DNA of 52,084 bases from Myxococcales bacterium. GTDB taxonomy: Bacteria; Myxococcota_A; UBA9042; JABWCM01. The translations under genes were made by a program, and so were the position numbers. The notes beneath the pieces are model-generated. The model ran no database searches and was not told the DNA's origin. It saw only the letters and a program-made list of their open reading frames with translations. This document shows, piece after piece, positions 16,780 to 26,429 of this stretch (within the stretch, counting starts at the first letter, position 1; every line of letters starts with the position of its first letter). Where the stretch lies: contig JABWCM010000031.1 in the NCBI GenBank assembly GCA_013360285.1, positions 1 to 52,084 of the forward strand, in the 5' to 3' direction.

Positions 16780-18189
16780 TTAGAATCGAAATGAAACCCC
16801 CGCGCCGATCGCCCAATTGTTGACCGTGTCATAGTGCCCGTCGTCATCCAAGTGCCACTGGCGGGCATATTCGGCACTCACGTAGACGGGGCCAATCACA
16901 TCGACTTTGGCCAACGTTACCAACATGGTATTGTCAAGGTTGCCCAAGTCCGAAAAAGAATCAAAATTACGTTTCGCATAGTAGGCAGACAACCTGACTA
17001 CATAGATTGTGGGCAAATCCAAACGCAACGTCAGGTTGGAATTGTTGGCTCCCTGATAATCCTCATACGTACCAGAAACAGTCAGATAATTGCCCAGATG
17101 AAACTCCAATTGGCCAATTGCACCGTGGCGGCTTTGGCGGTTTGCACCGTTGAGCACGTCATCCAGCTTGGGTCCAGAAAGAAAAGACCATCGTTCAATC
17201 TCATAGATACTATTGAAATAATTGGGTTGGTAATGCGCCGATGCAAAACGCCATTCGAGTCGGGAATTGATCCGAAAGTTGTCCGGAAATCGAAAATTGA
17301 GCATGGTTCCAAGATGGGTACCCACTCCGGCCCCATTGAGAAACAGGACATCAAAATAGGGAATCACCGAAAACAACTCGGTTCGAACCACTTCCCAATC
17401 CATGTCCAGCCCGTAGATGGCGGCAACGGCGGAATTGTCCCGTATAAGATGGCGGTTTTCGGTTTCCAATCGATTGTTTGCGTCGGTTTCCAATTCGGTG
17501 GGTGCAACAAAATCCGCGGCAAAGGTCAGACCCACCGTAAACCGTTTGAAGATTTCATCGGTCTCAAAAAAGGTCAGTGGGCGTACAAAACCCCTCAACC
17601 CAAACAAATTGGGGGGGGCGATATGATCGAGCAACACCTCTACGCCGCCGTAATCCATATCGACGGTTGCGCGGATGCCCATTTTGTAATGGTTGATGTC
17701 GACCACGTTGTAATAACGGTCGACTACGGTTTGGTGACCTAGGCTTACACCGGCAAGCTCACCCAATCGAACATAAACCGGCTCCGATGGAAATCCGTAC
17801 TGAACATAGCGCAAAATTTTCAGATAATCCGAAAATTCGTCCCAATCCTCGTTTCGAAGGACACCTTCACCGGTCGGGGCATTGTCTTTGACCCGAAGGT
17901 TCATCGGCGCTTGGATTCCAAAACCGAATTTGTCGAATTGAAAAGCCGCACCCAGCCGCAATCGGACAAAATAATCTTCGGCAATACCGCCGAAGCCAAG
18001 GGCGGCATCTACTTCGCCTATTCCTTGTGGCGTATCCCCCCCCGGCTGGTCAGCAGGCATCTTTCCTGGGGGATTCTCTTCGGCATAGGCCGACACGGGT
18101 ATTGTCCAGATAGCGGACAGCCATGCCAACACCATCAAACCGCAGAAGAACGCATCAAAGACCGATATTGAATTGCGTTTATGCAACAT
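16780..18189 (-). CDS. Outer-membrane beta-barrel protein, unknown function
   Basis: The protein is 469 residues. A signal peptide with long n-region ends near SAYAEE. A Pro/Gly linker is followed by alternating amphipathic strands rich in Tyr, Phe and Asn, and the last residues are GAGVSFRF, with the terminal Phe typical of outer-membrane barrels. The N-terminal strands (AALGFGGIAEDYFVRLRLGA) resemble porin or transporter-like proteins, but I cannot name a family. The gene starts three bases after the stop of the small lipoprotein gene, so they are probably co-transcribed. Confidence 0.85.
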   Translation of the reverse strand: MLHKRNSISVFDAFFCGLMVLAWLSAIWTIPVSAYAEENPPGKMPADQPGGDTPQGIGEVDAALGFGGIAEDYFVRLRLGAAFQFDKFGFGIQAPMNLRVKDNAPTGEGVLRNEDWDEFSDYLKILRYVQYGFPSEPVYVRLGELAGVSLGHQTVVDRYYNVVDINHYKMGIRATVDMDYGGVEVLLDHIAPPNLFGLRGFVRPLTFFETDEIFKRFTVGLTFAADFVAPTELETDANNRLETENRHLIRDNSAVAAIYGLDMDWEVVRTELFSVIPYFDVLFLNGAGVGTHLGTMLNFRFPDNFRINSRLEWRFASAHYQPNYFNSIYEIERWSFLSGPKLDDVLNGANRQSRHGAIGQLEFHLGNYLTVSGTYEDYQGANNSNLTLRLDLPTIYVVRLSAYYAKRNFDSFSDLGNLDNTMLVTLAKVDVIGPVYVSAEYARQWHLDDDGHYDTVNNWAIGAGVSFRF

Positions 18190-18192
18190 GAT

Positions 18193-18426
18193 TTATTTGT
18201 TTTTGCTTAGGGAATTGACCACTTCCAAAGCCCGGGTACATGCGCGTGCGTCTTCCATGGTTGCTTTTTCAGCCATTTCCTTTAGCTCAGCACATTGTGC
18301 GCTGGCTTCTCCTGTTCTTTCACAACCCAGGTCACGTAATTCATTACATGGTTTGGCACATGCGAACCCCAAAAGGGTGGTAATGGACAAAACAACAATC
18401 ATTCCAAAACTACGTAGAAATTTCAT
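18193..18426 (-). CDS. Small Cys-containing lipoprotein
   Basis: The ATG at 18426 gives 77 residues; a GTG at 18432, overlapping the tldD stop as GTGA, is an alternative. The signal (MIVVLSITTLLGFAC) ends in a lipobox Cys. The mature part has four more Cys (CNELRDLGCERTG, QCAEL, ACTRALE) in short helices, suggesting two disulfides. No family is recognised. It lies between secreted TldD and the barrel gene with almost no spacing, so it probably acts with one of them in the outer membrane. Confidence 0.75.
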   Translation of the reverse strand: MKFLRSFGMIVVLSITTLLGFACAKPCNELRDLGCERTGEASAQCAELKEMAEKATMEDARACTRALEVVNSLSKNK

Positions 18427-18428
18427 GC

Positions 18429-20141
18429 TCACTCGGTGGTTGGGGGAGGCAATACCCGGTCTTTTTGAGACTGGCGACCCGAACGTTGTAACTCAATTTC
18501 CCGAAACAAGGTTGCCGGCGCCACCGTGCTGACCGGTACATAACCACTTTCAGCGCCGCAATATCCATTGAATACCCCTGTTTCGTTGCTGGCTGCAATG
18601 ATTTTGTTGATGCTCGAAAGCGGTGTTCCGACAATTTCTACACCGCGGACCAGTGTTTCCTCACCACTTTTGGCATCCACCTTCCAGACCATGCGGGCTG
18701 AACCCTTAAACGCCTGGTAACCATAGGTCTGGGTATTTGTACTACCCCCTGTGATGTCGCCAATGATCAATCCGAAAGGTTTTTGTTGTTGGCGGACCTC
18801 TTTGAGCAATCTCTTTTTGAGTTCGGCACGATCGACCGGGTTGTTGGCAGTGACAATGAGGTTGCCCATACGTGCCACCGGTGCTCGAATACCTTGGGCA
18901 CGTCCGTGGCCATTGGAACGGGCAAATCCTTCAATCGGGCGACGTGACAAAAGAAATTCTTTTAGAATTCCATCTTGGACCAACACCACCGGACGTGCCA
19001 AAACACCTTCGTCATCGACAATATAACTGCCGTTTAACGGTACCGTGGCGGCGGTCGTCAGGGTTGGGTCGTCGATTACGGTCAGAAAATTCGGCAACAC
19101 CAACTTGCCGACCTGACCGGCGAACGTTCGCCCCTCCTGATCGTTGTCCTGGCGTGCTCCTTCGAGCCGATGTCCGACTGCTTCATGAAAAAATACCCCC
19201 GTTGCCGCTGGTTCCAAAATGGCTGGACCGGTATAAGGTTCCAAAACATCGGCATTGCGCAGAGCCATCAATTGAGAAATCAGGGTGTCGACCCGGCTTT
19301 GAAGTTCATTTAAGGGTGGAATTCCCTGTTCGGTGCGGGCGTAAAGGTCCATGCTGTGATCGAGAAGCATGCCGTCGGGTGCCAAAGTGTAAACACGTGC
19401 GTGTAAACCAAAAATGGTGTCGTCTGCACGGACGGTTGTCCCTTCGCTGTTGATAAGATAACGGCGTTCAAAACGGACTTCGAAATCCACGACTGAGTCA
19501 AAGATGTGAGGATGTTGTGCGATTTGGGCACTGAGTTGCCGGCACAAATGGGCCATCCGTTCGCGGTCGAATTGGCCGGTGTTGGAAGGGCCGATATAGG
19601 TGATGGGTTCCTCCTTTGAAAAGGCCATGACAGGTGTTTTCTGTTCCACCTGGTATACCCGTTTGCCCTTGACTCGGTGATAAGATGCCAGTGCCTCTTT
19701 GTAACGTTGGTCGGTCAGTGCCCACAACACGTTCCTTAGTGCTTCGGGGTGTTCATCCAGCGGTAATTCGACCGGAGCTTGGTGCAACATCATTTCATCA
19801 TAACTTTGGCCGTCGGTGTCCAGCCCATTGTCCAAGGTGTAATCGCCGACGCGGACATCTACAAACGCGTGCCGATCCGCTTCCTGTCGGTCGCGAAACA
19901 AAGCTCCACCACGTGCACCCAAGGTATGGGCCACAGTTGCGCGAACACCCATCGCGATAAAATACGGGGCGGGATAGTCTTCGAACCGCAGACCTTCCAT
20001 ACTCCGCTTCAGCTCCTGCTGCATGGTTTGTAAGATAGGGTCCGCTGTTTCCGATTGAGCGGCCACAAATGCAGCATGGGACAACATGCCGACAATCGCC
20101 AAGATTTGGACAGGTCGTTTGATATTTCGGTTTACATTCAT
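18429..20141 (-). CDS. Exported TldD/PmbA-family metalloprotease
   Basis: The protein is 570 residues. TldD-type zinc motif HEAVGHRLEG is present, with family segments GRTFAGQVGKLVLPNFLTVI, SYIVDDEGVLARP and the C-terminal VSTVAPATLFREIEL. The N-terminus is a signal peptide (VQILAIVGMLSHAAFVAAQ), unlike the cytosolic TldD/TldE pair of enterobacteria, and no TldE partner is adjacent. It is likely a periplasmic peptidase. Downstream genes for a small lipoprotein and an outer-membrane barrel overlap or nearly abut it. In the family TldD processes peptides such as microcin B17; the substrate here is unknown. Confidence 0.92.
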   Translation of the reverse strand: MNVNRNIKRPVQILAIVGMLSHAAFVAAQSETADPILQTMQQELKRSMEGLRFEDYPAPYFIAMGVRATVAHTLGARGGALFRDRQEADRHAFVDVRVGDYTLDNGLDTDGQSYDEMMLHQAPVELPLDEHPEALRNVLWALTDQRYKEALASYHRVKGKRVYQVEQKTPVMAFSKEEPITYIGPSNTGQFDRERMAHLCRQLSAQIAQHPHIFDSVVDFEVRFERRYLINSEGTTVRADDTIFGLHARVYTLAPDGMLLDHSMDLYARTEQGIPPLNELQSRVDTLISQLMALRNADVLEPYTGPAILEPAATGVFFHEAVGHRLEGARQDNDQEGRTFAGQVGKLVLPNFLTVIDDPTLTTAATVPLNGSYIVDDEGVLARPVVLVQDGILKEFLLSRRPIEGFARSNGHGRAQGIRAPVARMGNLIVTANNPVDRAELKKRLLKEVRQQQKPFGLIIGDITGGSTNTQTYGYQAFKGSARMVWKVDAKSGEETLVRGVEIVGTPLSSINKIIAASNETGVFNGYCGAESGYVPVSTVAPATLFREIELQRSGRQSQKDRVLPPPTTE

Positions 20142-20192
20142 CTGATTTGTATTCCCTGTGTCACTTTAGCCGTACGATAGCACCGCCAAAAA

Positions 20193-20251
20193 GCTGAAAC
20201 AGTTGTTGTGGTCGATTTTGTTTCTGCGTTGGGCCGGATTGTTGTTTCAGC
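20193..20251. promoter_or_regulatory. Spaced inverted repeat between rlmD and tldD
   Basis: GCTGAAACA at 20193-20201 is matched by TGTTTCAGC at 20243-20251 with 41 bases between. It lies in the 125-base gap upstream of the tldD start on the minus strand. It may be an operator or a weak RNA stem; no T-run follows. Confidence 0.3.
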
Positions 20252-20266
20252 GTATTGATTGATGAT

Positions 20267-21613
20267 TTACAAGGTCAACTTGGCGACCAGCTCCACGTGA
20301 GGAGTATGAGGAAACATGTCGACGGGTACAACATCGGTCACTCGGTATCCGGAAGCGAGAAATACCCGAGCGTCTCGGGCAAAGGAGTTGGGATTACAAC
20401 TTACATAAACCACAACAGATGGACGGAGGCGGTTTCCGATGGCGGCCGCGACCTCGGCGCCGCAGCCGGCACGTGGCGGATCGAGAATAACGGCGTCAAC
20501 GGCGTTTGTGGGTTGCGTACCCGCCGTAAATGAGAGGACGTCGTTGTGGATGGCGTCCAGTTTGCATGCCGATGTGTCGTTCAAAAAGTTGTGGCGTGCC
20601 CATTTTGTACCGTCGGGAGATGCTTCAACCGCCAGGATGTGTGCCGCCCGCTCGGTCATGGCCAACGCGAACATTCCGACACCGGCGTATAAGTCGACCA
20701 GTGTTGTAAAGGGTCCCGGAAGAAAGGCTCGAACCTGCTCGATGAGATGGGCGGCGCCCTCCAAATAAGTTTGGACAAAACTGGTTGGGCCGGCAAAAAA
20801 ACGGGTTGGGCCGATTTCAAACAACAACCGATCCACTCCTCGGAGCACATGGAGTTCTGGGCCAATGATCGCATTGGATTGAGGATTGGTTTGATTTTGA
20901 GCAACGCCTACGACGGTTGGAATCGCAAAAAGGCTGTCGGCTAATGGTTCGACGTAGGACGGTTGGGGACCTGGGTAGGTCACAAACGTTACGAGGGATT
21001 CTTTACCGTTACTGCGTACCATGATGGCTCTTAACCATGTGGCGGCCACCTTGTAAGATTGCAGAAGCGGAGGAAGATGTCTCAGCACGATTTCCGTTGG
21101 TTGATCCTGGACAGGACACGTCGACAATGGCACAAGGTCGTGAGACCAAGGCCGGAATAAGCCCATGTCGAGTGAATGGTCGGGTTGTTTTGCGGCGGCT
21201 GTCATCCAAAGCGCTTTATTTCGATATTGGTAACTGTCGGAAATAAAAGCAAAGGGGCGAACGATGTCCGTCGGGTTGTCAAGAAAATCAAGGGTTTCCA
21301 AAATCGTTCGGTATTTTATTTCCCGTTGCACTTTAGGGTCCAATCGTTGCAGGGTACAACCACCGCATTGTTCGACGATGGCGCATCGGGGAGATACACG
21401 ATGCGGCGAAGGACGAACGATAGCAATCGCGGTACCATGGATACGGAATTGGCCTTGACCGTCCACCCGCACGATGACTTCTTCGCCGGGAAACGCGCCG
21501 TGGACTACAATTTGTTTATTGTGCCACGTGCTTATGCCAAGTCCCGAAGTGTCGAGTTTTTCGATGATGACTTGGATTGTTTGCGGAATGTTGGGCAAAT
21601 GTCGTTTGGGCAT
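20267..21613 (-). CDS. rlmD: 23S rRNA (uracil-C5) methyltransferase, RlmD/TrmA family
   Basis: The protein is 448 residues from the ATG at 21613; a GTG at 21637 would add eight residues. An N-terminal TRAM-like segment is followed by the Fe-S ligand motif CAIVEQCGGC. The methyltransferase domain has the SAM loop LVDLYAGVGMFAL, DPPRAGC, the catalytic cysteine in VVYVSCNP and the closing PHTPHVELVAKL. These are the family hallmarks for 5-methyluridine formation using SAM. RlmD versus RlmC/RlmCD cannot be settled by eye. It heads the minus-strand run and diverges from the glycine-rich lipoprotein gene. Confidence 0.92.
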   Translation of the reverse strand: MPKRHLPNIPQTIQVIIEKLDTSGLGISTWHNKQIVVHGAFPGEEVIVRVDGQGQFRIHGTAIAIVRPSPHRVSPRCAIVEQCGGCTLQRLDPKVQREIKYRTILETLDFLDNPTDIVRPFAFISDSYQYRNKALWMTAAAKQPDHSLDMGLFRPWSHDLVPLSTCPVQDQPTEIVLRHLPPLLQSYKVAATWLRAIMVRSNGKESLVTFVTYPGPQPSYVEPLADSLFAIPTVVGVAQNQTNPQSNAIIGPELHVLRGVDRLLFEIGPTRFFAGPTSFVQTYLEGAAHLIEQVRAFLPGPFTTLVDLYAGVGMFALAMTERAAHILAVEASPDGTKWARHNFLNDTSACKLDAIHNDVLSFTAGTQPTNAVDAVILDPPRAGCGAEVAAAIGNRLRPSVVVYVSCNPNSFARDARVFLASGYRVTDVVPVDMFPHTPHVELVAKLTL

Positions 21614-21714
21614 CAAAAACACAATATCGGTGCACACAACCAGTCAGTGTGATGCTTGATCATGCCTTCAGGCAAAAAAAACGGCAACGGTCGGAAAGTT
21701 TTTGGGAGAAAGTG

Positions 21715-24519
21715 ATGAAAACGTGTACGGAGTACATGATTGTCGGTTGTTTGATGGCGATTTTGTGGGGTTGTTCCGAATCAAGCAGCACCGGGCAGTC
21801 TACCGATGTCGATTGGATCGATGTGTCGCCGGTTGGGGGTGACGATGGTTCGGGAGGCGGAAACGGTTTAGATTTGGAACAATCTGACGGCTCTGCTGAT
21901 GTGGGTGTGGATTCGGATGGTTTCACCGACACGGGAGTACCTGTGGATGGACAGGACGGGGCGATTGCCGATATCGCAAATGATATTGGGAAGCCGGAAA
22001 AGGACATTACTACGGGGGAGCAGGATGGGAAAGACCCCGTGGATCTGGTGGATTCTGGAGAAGACCTAAGCGGAGACGTGGCGGCGGATACTGGTGGCAC
22101 CCAGCCGGTGCCCCAATCGGGAGCGTGGACCGAGACATTTGACAGTCAACTGAACATGGATCCGTCGGCGACGACCGCTGCCTGGGGAGGTGGTGCGTTG
22201 ACTGTCGATCATACTGCGACGTTCGGTGACGGTGGATTGGGTGATTTTTTGCCGGAGGTGGACACCGATTTGGTGGTGGACAATGGGCCGCTGCATTTTG
22301 GTAACTTTGTGATTCCTGCCGGCGTGACGGTAAGACTTGTAGGTGACCAACCCGCCATCATTTTGGCCACCGGCAGTGTAGAAATTGCGGGAACGTTACA
22401 ATTGGATGGTGGGCAAGGTTTGGATGCTACGTCCGGCGGCGGAGGAATTGGGGGAGTGGGCGGTCCCGGAGGTGGAAATGGTGGTAACGGGACGTCCGGA
22501 GGGGCTTTGGCAGGCACGGGGGCAAGCGGCGTGGGTGCGGGCATGTCCGGAGCGAACCACGCTGCGGTGTTTGGGATCGGATTCGGCGGTGGCGGTGGCC
22601 ACGCCGCATTCGGCAAAACCACCGAAACGAATGATCCGTGGTCCGGCGCCGGCGGAATGGTTTATGGAACCGATGATTTGCTTATTTCGATAAACGGCGG
22701 GTCCGGCGGGGGTGCGGGAGGCGCGTTTGACGGCAGCGGCGCTATTGGGCCGAATTTGTCGGACGGCATGGTTGGGTTCGGAGATCGGCCTGCTGCGGGC
22801 GGTGGCGGCGGCGGCGGTGCGGTTTTGTTGATTGCCAAAGGATCGGTTCAGGTTTCCGGTATGATATCGGCAATCGGCGGCAATGGCGGCAATGGTCTTT
22901 TTTCTCCAGCCGGTTCATGTTGTCAGCCCGGTCCTGGTCCGGGATGTGACGGTTCGGCACTGGAAGTATGTGCCTGCGAGCTGAATCCGAATTGTTGTGT
23001 CGGCGAATGGGGTCCCGAATGCATTGATGCTGCTGAGATTTGTGGCGCCTGTTTGGGGAACGGAGGTGCGGGTGGCGGAGGGAGCGGCGGTTCCATCGGG
23101 CTGTTTTCGGCTGCGACTGTTGATTTGTGGGGAGGAAAACTGGATGTTCGTGGCGGCTCTGGTGGTTACTTAGTGGGTGCTGAGGCGCCGGCGGACCGTG
23201 CTGGAGATGGTTCCGATGGAAGAATTCATGTCGGAGCGGTGGGTGGATTTGCGCGATGGGTACACCAGGCGATTCCGACCCCGGAGATCGTCATCGACTA
23301 CGGTCCACCGCTGGATCCGTTTGAAACATTTACGTGGGTAGTGGAAGGGACGCAGACGTTTTCTACCGATGACGGCCAACTGCTGGTGAACAAACTCGTG
23401 ATTCCACAAGGATCGATGCTGGTAGCGGAGGGTTCAAAACCGCTGGATATTGTGGTTTCCGGAAACGCCGTGATCGATGGGGTCATCGTGCTGAACGGAA
23501 AAGACGGAAAGCCTGGAAATTCCGGTTGTTGTAACAGTCCTGATGCTGCGGCTGAAGGATTGGGAGGGCAACCGGGTCCAGGTGGTTTTGAAGGTGGACA
23601 AGGTGGTGCACAAGGGTTTGGACAAGATGGATTGGGGCCGGCCGGCGGCAAAACCTCAGCGCTGGGTAAACAAGTGAGTGGCGGTGGTGGTGGCGGAGGG
23701 CACGCAACTGCCGGACAGAACGGAGGATGCCCTGCGGGAGGCCAAGGGGGTGTTGAAATTGCGGATTTAGGTGGCCTTGATGGCGGCAGTGGTGGTGGCG
23801 GTGCGTCCGCTTCCAGTGTTTTGGGATTTAGCGGTGGTGGCGGCGGCGGCGGTGGCGGTGGCTCAATTCGGTTGCTTGTGGGTGGAACGTTGTCGGGTCA
23901 CGGCATAATTTATTCGGACGGCGGCAAAGGCGGATCCGCAGTCGGCGTAAACGGAACGTTTGGTTCGGGCGGCGGCGGCGGCGCCGGTGGAAAAATAGTG
24001 GTCAAGGCGGGCAATTATGATGCGGACCTGAGTTATTATGCACGCGGCGGTGACGGTGGGTTTATCGATGAAAATCCCGATGTGTGCTGGGCTGAAGATG
24101 CAGCGTTTCCACGGTCCGGCGGGAAAGGTTCAAACGGATTGATCAGTGTATGGAGCCAGGGACCGGTTGGGCTCGTTGCCGGTGCAGACGCGAGTGCGCT
24201 GAGTACCGGTTACGACCCGTGGTTGGGAAACGTGGCGTACACCGGATGGATTGATACGGGTGTTGAGTCGCCGGAGTATTCGCCGTCGGCGACGGTGGTT
24301 TGGGTAGACCAAACGGTTTCCGGAATGGTTGTAATGGAATTACAAGGAAAAAACAGTTTGACAGGGCCGGAAACCGAATGGGTGACGCTGGGTGATGGTG
24401 CGAACTTAGATAAGGTCAATGGGCATCGGTATTTTCGGCTGAAAATCATGTTGGAGCCGGACGATGTGGGCGGTTTGTTTGGAATTTCCGAAGTTGTTGT
24501 TCAATGGACCTACCTGTAA
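21715..24519 (+). CDS. Giant glycine-rich surface lipoprotein with Cys-rich insert
   Basis: The ATG at 21715 follows GGGAGAA and gives 934 residues. The lipobox ends LWGC. A Ser/Asp/Gly spacer of about 120 residues follows. The body alternates beta-like segments (PAGVTVRLVGDQPAIILATG) with Gly-rich stretches of up to ten Gly, in two roughly homologous halves, each opening with a FVIPAGVT or LVIPQGSM strand. Between them sits a Cys cluster (CACELNPNCC, then CIDAAEICGAC), a module I associate with myxobacterial surface proteins. A C-terminal beta domain ends VVVQWTYL. It probably forms a rigid surface fibre or adhesin; no enzyme motif is visible. The GH13 lipoprotein gene starts seven bases downstream. 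Confidence 0.9.
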   Translation: MKTCTEYMIVGCLMAILWGCSESSSTGQSTDVDWIDVSPVGGDDGSGGGNGLDLEQSDGSADVGVDSDGFTDTGVPVDGQDGAIADIANDIGKPEKDITTGEQDGKDPVDLVDSGEDLSGDVAADTGGTQPVPQSGAWTETFDSQLNMDPSATTAAWGGGALTVDHTATFGDGGLGDFLPEVDTDLVVDNGPLHFGNFVIPAGVTVRLVGDQPAIILATGSVEIAGTLQLDGGQGLDATSGGGGIGGVGGPGGGNGGNGTSGGALAGTGASGVGAGMSGANHAAVFGIGFGGGGGHAAFGKTTETNDPWSGAGGMVYGTDDLLISINGGSGGGAGGAFDGSGAIGPNLSDGMVGFGDRPAAGGGGGGGAVLLIAKGSVQVSGMISAIGGNGGNGLFSPAGSCCQPGPGPGCDGSALEVCACELNPNCCVGEWGPECIDAAEICGACLGNGGAGGGGSGGSIGLFSAATVDLWGGKLDVRGGSGGYLVGAEAPADRAGDGSDGRIHVGAVGGFARWVHQAIPTPEIVIDYGPPLDPFETFTWVVEGTQTFSTDDGQLLVNKLVIPQGSMLVAEGSKPLDIVVSGNAVIDGVIVLNGKDGKPGNSGCCNSPDAAAEGLGGQPGPGGFEGGQGGAQGFGQDGLGPAGGKTSALGKQVSGGGGGGGHATAGQNGGCPAGGQGGVEIADLGGLDGGSGGGGASASSVLGFSGGGGGGGGGGSIRLLVGGTLSGHGIIYSDGGKGGSAVGVNGTFGSGGGGGAGGKIVVKAGNYDADLSYYARGGDGGFIDENPDVCWAEDAAFPRSGGKGSNGLISVWSQGPVGLVAGADASALSTGYDPWLGNVAYTGWIDTGVESPEYSPSATVVWVDQTVSGMVVMELQGKNSLTGPETEWVTLGDGANLDKVNGHRYFRLKIMLEPDDVGGLFGISEVVVQWTYL

Positions 24520-24526
24520 ACATCAC

Positions 24527-26341
24527 ATGAAATTGTACAATAAAAATACCGGGTTGTTTCTGCTTGTCGTTTTTGTGGCCGGCAGCATGGTGGGCTGTGG
24601 GAGTGCCACCCCGCTGGTAAAAGAGTCGTCGACGTCGACTGCTACCTCTTCCGATGTTGTGGATATTTCGTCTGGTTTTGATGTGGCTGGTTCGGTTGCC
24701 GATACGGGAAGCGAAACCCACGACGTGACCCAAGGGGGGGATGGCGATTTCGCCGACGGTGTAGCGGATACGTCCGAGGTTATACGCAGTACGTGTTTTG
24801 GTCCCGAACTTGAGTCACCCGAGTGGTATCATGGCGCAGTAGGATACGAAGTCTTTGTGCGTAGTTATCAGGATAGTGATGGCGATGGCATAGGAGATTT
24901 GCAGGGGCTTCGTTCACGTCTCGATTATCTCAATGATGGCAATGATACAACCGATTCTGACCTCGGCGTAGATCTGCTGTGGCTGATGCCGGTATTTGAA
25001 AGCCCCAGTTATCACGGTTATGACGTGGTCGACTATCGAACCATTGAGAATGACTATGGAACCAATGCGGATTTGAAACAGTTGGTGGAAGATGCTCACG
25101 CGAGAGGAATCAAAGTAATTGTGGACTTGGTGATAAACCACTCGTCAAGTCAACATCCTTGGTTTGTGGATGCTGCAACCGGTCAGAACAGTGCGTTCCG
25201 AGATTATTATGTCTGGAGCGACTCGTTTTTGGATTGGCAGAAGCCTTGGGGGCCGGGAACCACTTGGCACAAGAAAGGAAATGCTTGGTATTATGGGCTG
25301 TTCTCGTCGGCGATGCCGGACCTGAATCTCACAACAGATGCGGTGGTTGCGGAAATCAAATCCATCGCCGACCATTGGTTGATGCTGGGAGTGGATGGAT
25401 TTCGATTGGATGCGGCCCGGTATTTGATCGAAACCGGCGGAGGTGTCGGTCAGGCGGACACGGAACAAACCCATCAATTTTGGCAAGAATTTCGCAATAG
25501 TGTTGCCAAGACGAGCCCTCAGGCGTTGCTTGTCGGTGAAGTGTGGGAAAAAACATCGGTCGTGATTCCCTATTTCGGCGACACATTGTTGCCGGAGTTG
25601 AACATGTTGTTTGACTTTGATGCGGCATCAGGGTTGTTACAAACGGTGTCTACAGGTAAAGGCTTGTATTTTAAGGCCGCATTATGCGAGAGATTGATGT
25701 CGGCGCCCGGTTGGGCGGCGGTGGGGAGCTTCCTGACCAATCACGATATGACGCGGGTAGCGACCGAACTATCTCACAAAAACACCGCCGGTATGAAGTT
25801 GGCCGCGGCACTGATGTTAACAAGTCCAGGGACACCGTGGTTGTATTATGGGGAAGAAATCGGACTTCCCAACGGCAAGGGATCGGGTGATGAAACCAAA
25901 CGACTGCCAATGCAGTGGGACGCTGGTCACGCGGCGGGTTTTACAACGGGAACACCATGGCAATCCCCGGTGAGCGACGTGTTGGCGGATACGGTTTTGG
26001 GCCAAACCGACTCCCCGACTAGTTTGTTGTCGTGGTACAAAACGTTGATAAAGCTGCGGAAGTCGTCAAAAGCATTACGTTTCGGTTCAACGGAAATCCC
26101 GGATGGTGTTGGCAGTGGTACACAACCGTTGGTGATGATTCGCCGTGTGCCGAACGAAACGATCCTGGTTGTGGCCAATCCGACCGATGAAACACAATCG
26201 TTTGTGTGGACGGTACCGAATTCGGCGGGTGCCCAGAGTCGAATCGATAAGATAACGGGGGAACGGGTGGCGATCGAAGGGGGACGTGTGGAGATTACCG
26301 GGTTGGAACCGCTCGGGTTTCGGGTGTTTCAGATTCAGTAA
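24527..26341 (+). CDS. GH13 alpha-amylase family lipoprotein
   Basis: The protein is 604 residues. The lipobox ends MVGC, then comes a Ser/Thr/Asp spacer of about 75 residues. The GH13 barrel contains the four conserved regions: DLVINHSS; GFRLDAARYL with the nucleophile Asp near residue 295; GEVW with the acid/base Glu near 337; and FLTNHDMTR. DSDGDGIGDLQG is the Ca-binding start region seen in oligo-1,6-glucosidase or maltodextrin hydrolases. A C-terminal all-beta domain closes the chain. It should hydrolyse or transfer alpha-glucans at the cell surface; exact linkage preference is not readable. It is co-directional with, and probably co-transcribed with, the glycine-rich lipoprotein. Confidence 0.94.
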   Translation: MKLYNKNTGLFLLVVFVAGSMVGCGSATPLVKESSTSTATSSDVVDISSGFDVAGSVADTGSETHDVTQGGDGDFADGVADTSEVIRSTCFGPELESPEWYHGAVGYEVFVRSYQDSDGDGIGDLQGLRSRLDYLNDGNDTTDSDLGVDLLWLMPVFESPSYHGYDVVDYRTIENDYGTNADLKQLVEDAHARGIKVIVDLVINHSSSQHPWFVDAATGQNSAFRDYYVWSDSFLDWQKPWGPGTTWHKKGNAWYYGLFSSAMPDLNLTTDAVVAEIKSIADHWLMLGVDGFRLDAARYLIETGGGVGQADTEQTHQFWQEFRNSVAKTSPQALLVGEVWEKTSVVIPYFGDTLLPELNMLFDFDAASGLLQTVSTGKGLYFKAALCERLMSAPGWAAVGSFLTNHDMTRVATELSHKNTAGMKLAAALMLTSPGTPWLYYGEEIGLPNGKGSGDETKRLPMQWDAGHAAGFTTGTPWQSPVSDVLADTVLGQTDSPTSLLSWYKTLIKLRKSSKALRFGSTEIPDGVGSGTQPLVMIRRVPNETILVVANPTDETQSFVWTVPNSAGAQSRIDKITGERVAIEGGRVEITGLEPLGFRVFQIQ

Positions 26342-26380
26342 GTAAGTAAGTAAATAAATAAATAAATTAATTAATTATTT
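26338..26380. repeat. Tetranucleotide tract after the GH13 stop codon
   Basis: Four GTAA units, three ATAA units and a TTAA-type tail run from the last base before the stop codon into the intergenic gap. The four-base period places TAA stops in all three frames. It may be a simple-sequence slippage tract or a fail-safe stop region; no gene function depends on its length as far as I can see. Confidence 0.85.
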
Positions 26381-26429
26381 CGTTGGGGCCGGGGCACGTA
26401 GCGATTTCATAGGCTTTTGGGGAGAATCC

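Noticed and set aside
16489-16794. + strand frame reading EINYFGI-type heptads through the 21-bp array
   Set aside because: The 21-base period keeps any frame open; the frame begins inside the HEAT gene on the opposite strand and has no start signal.
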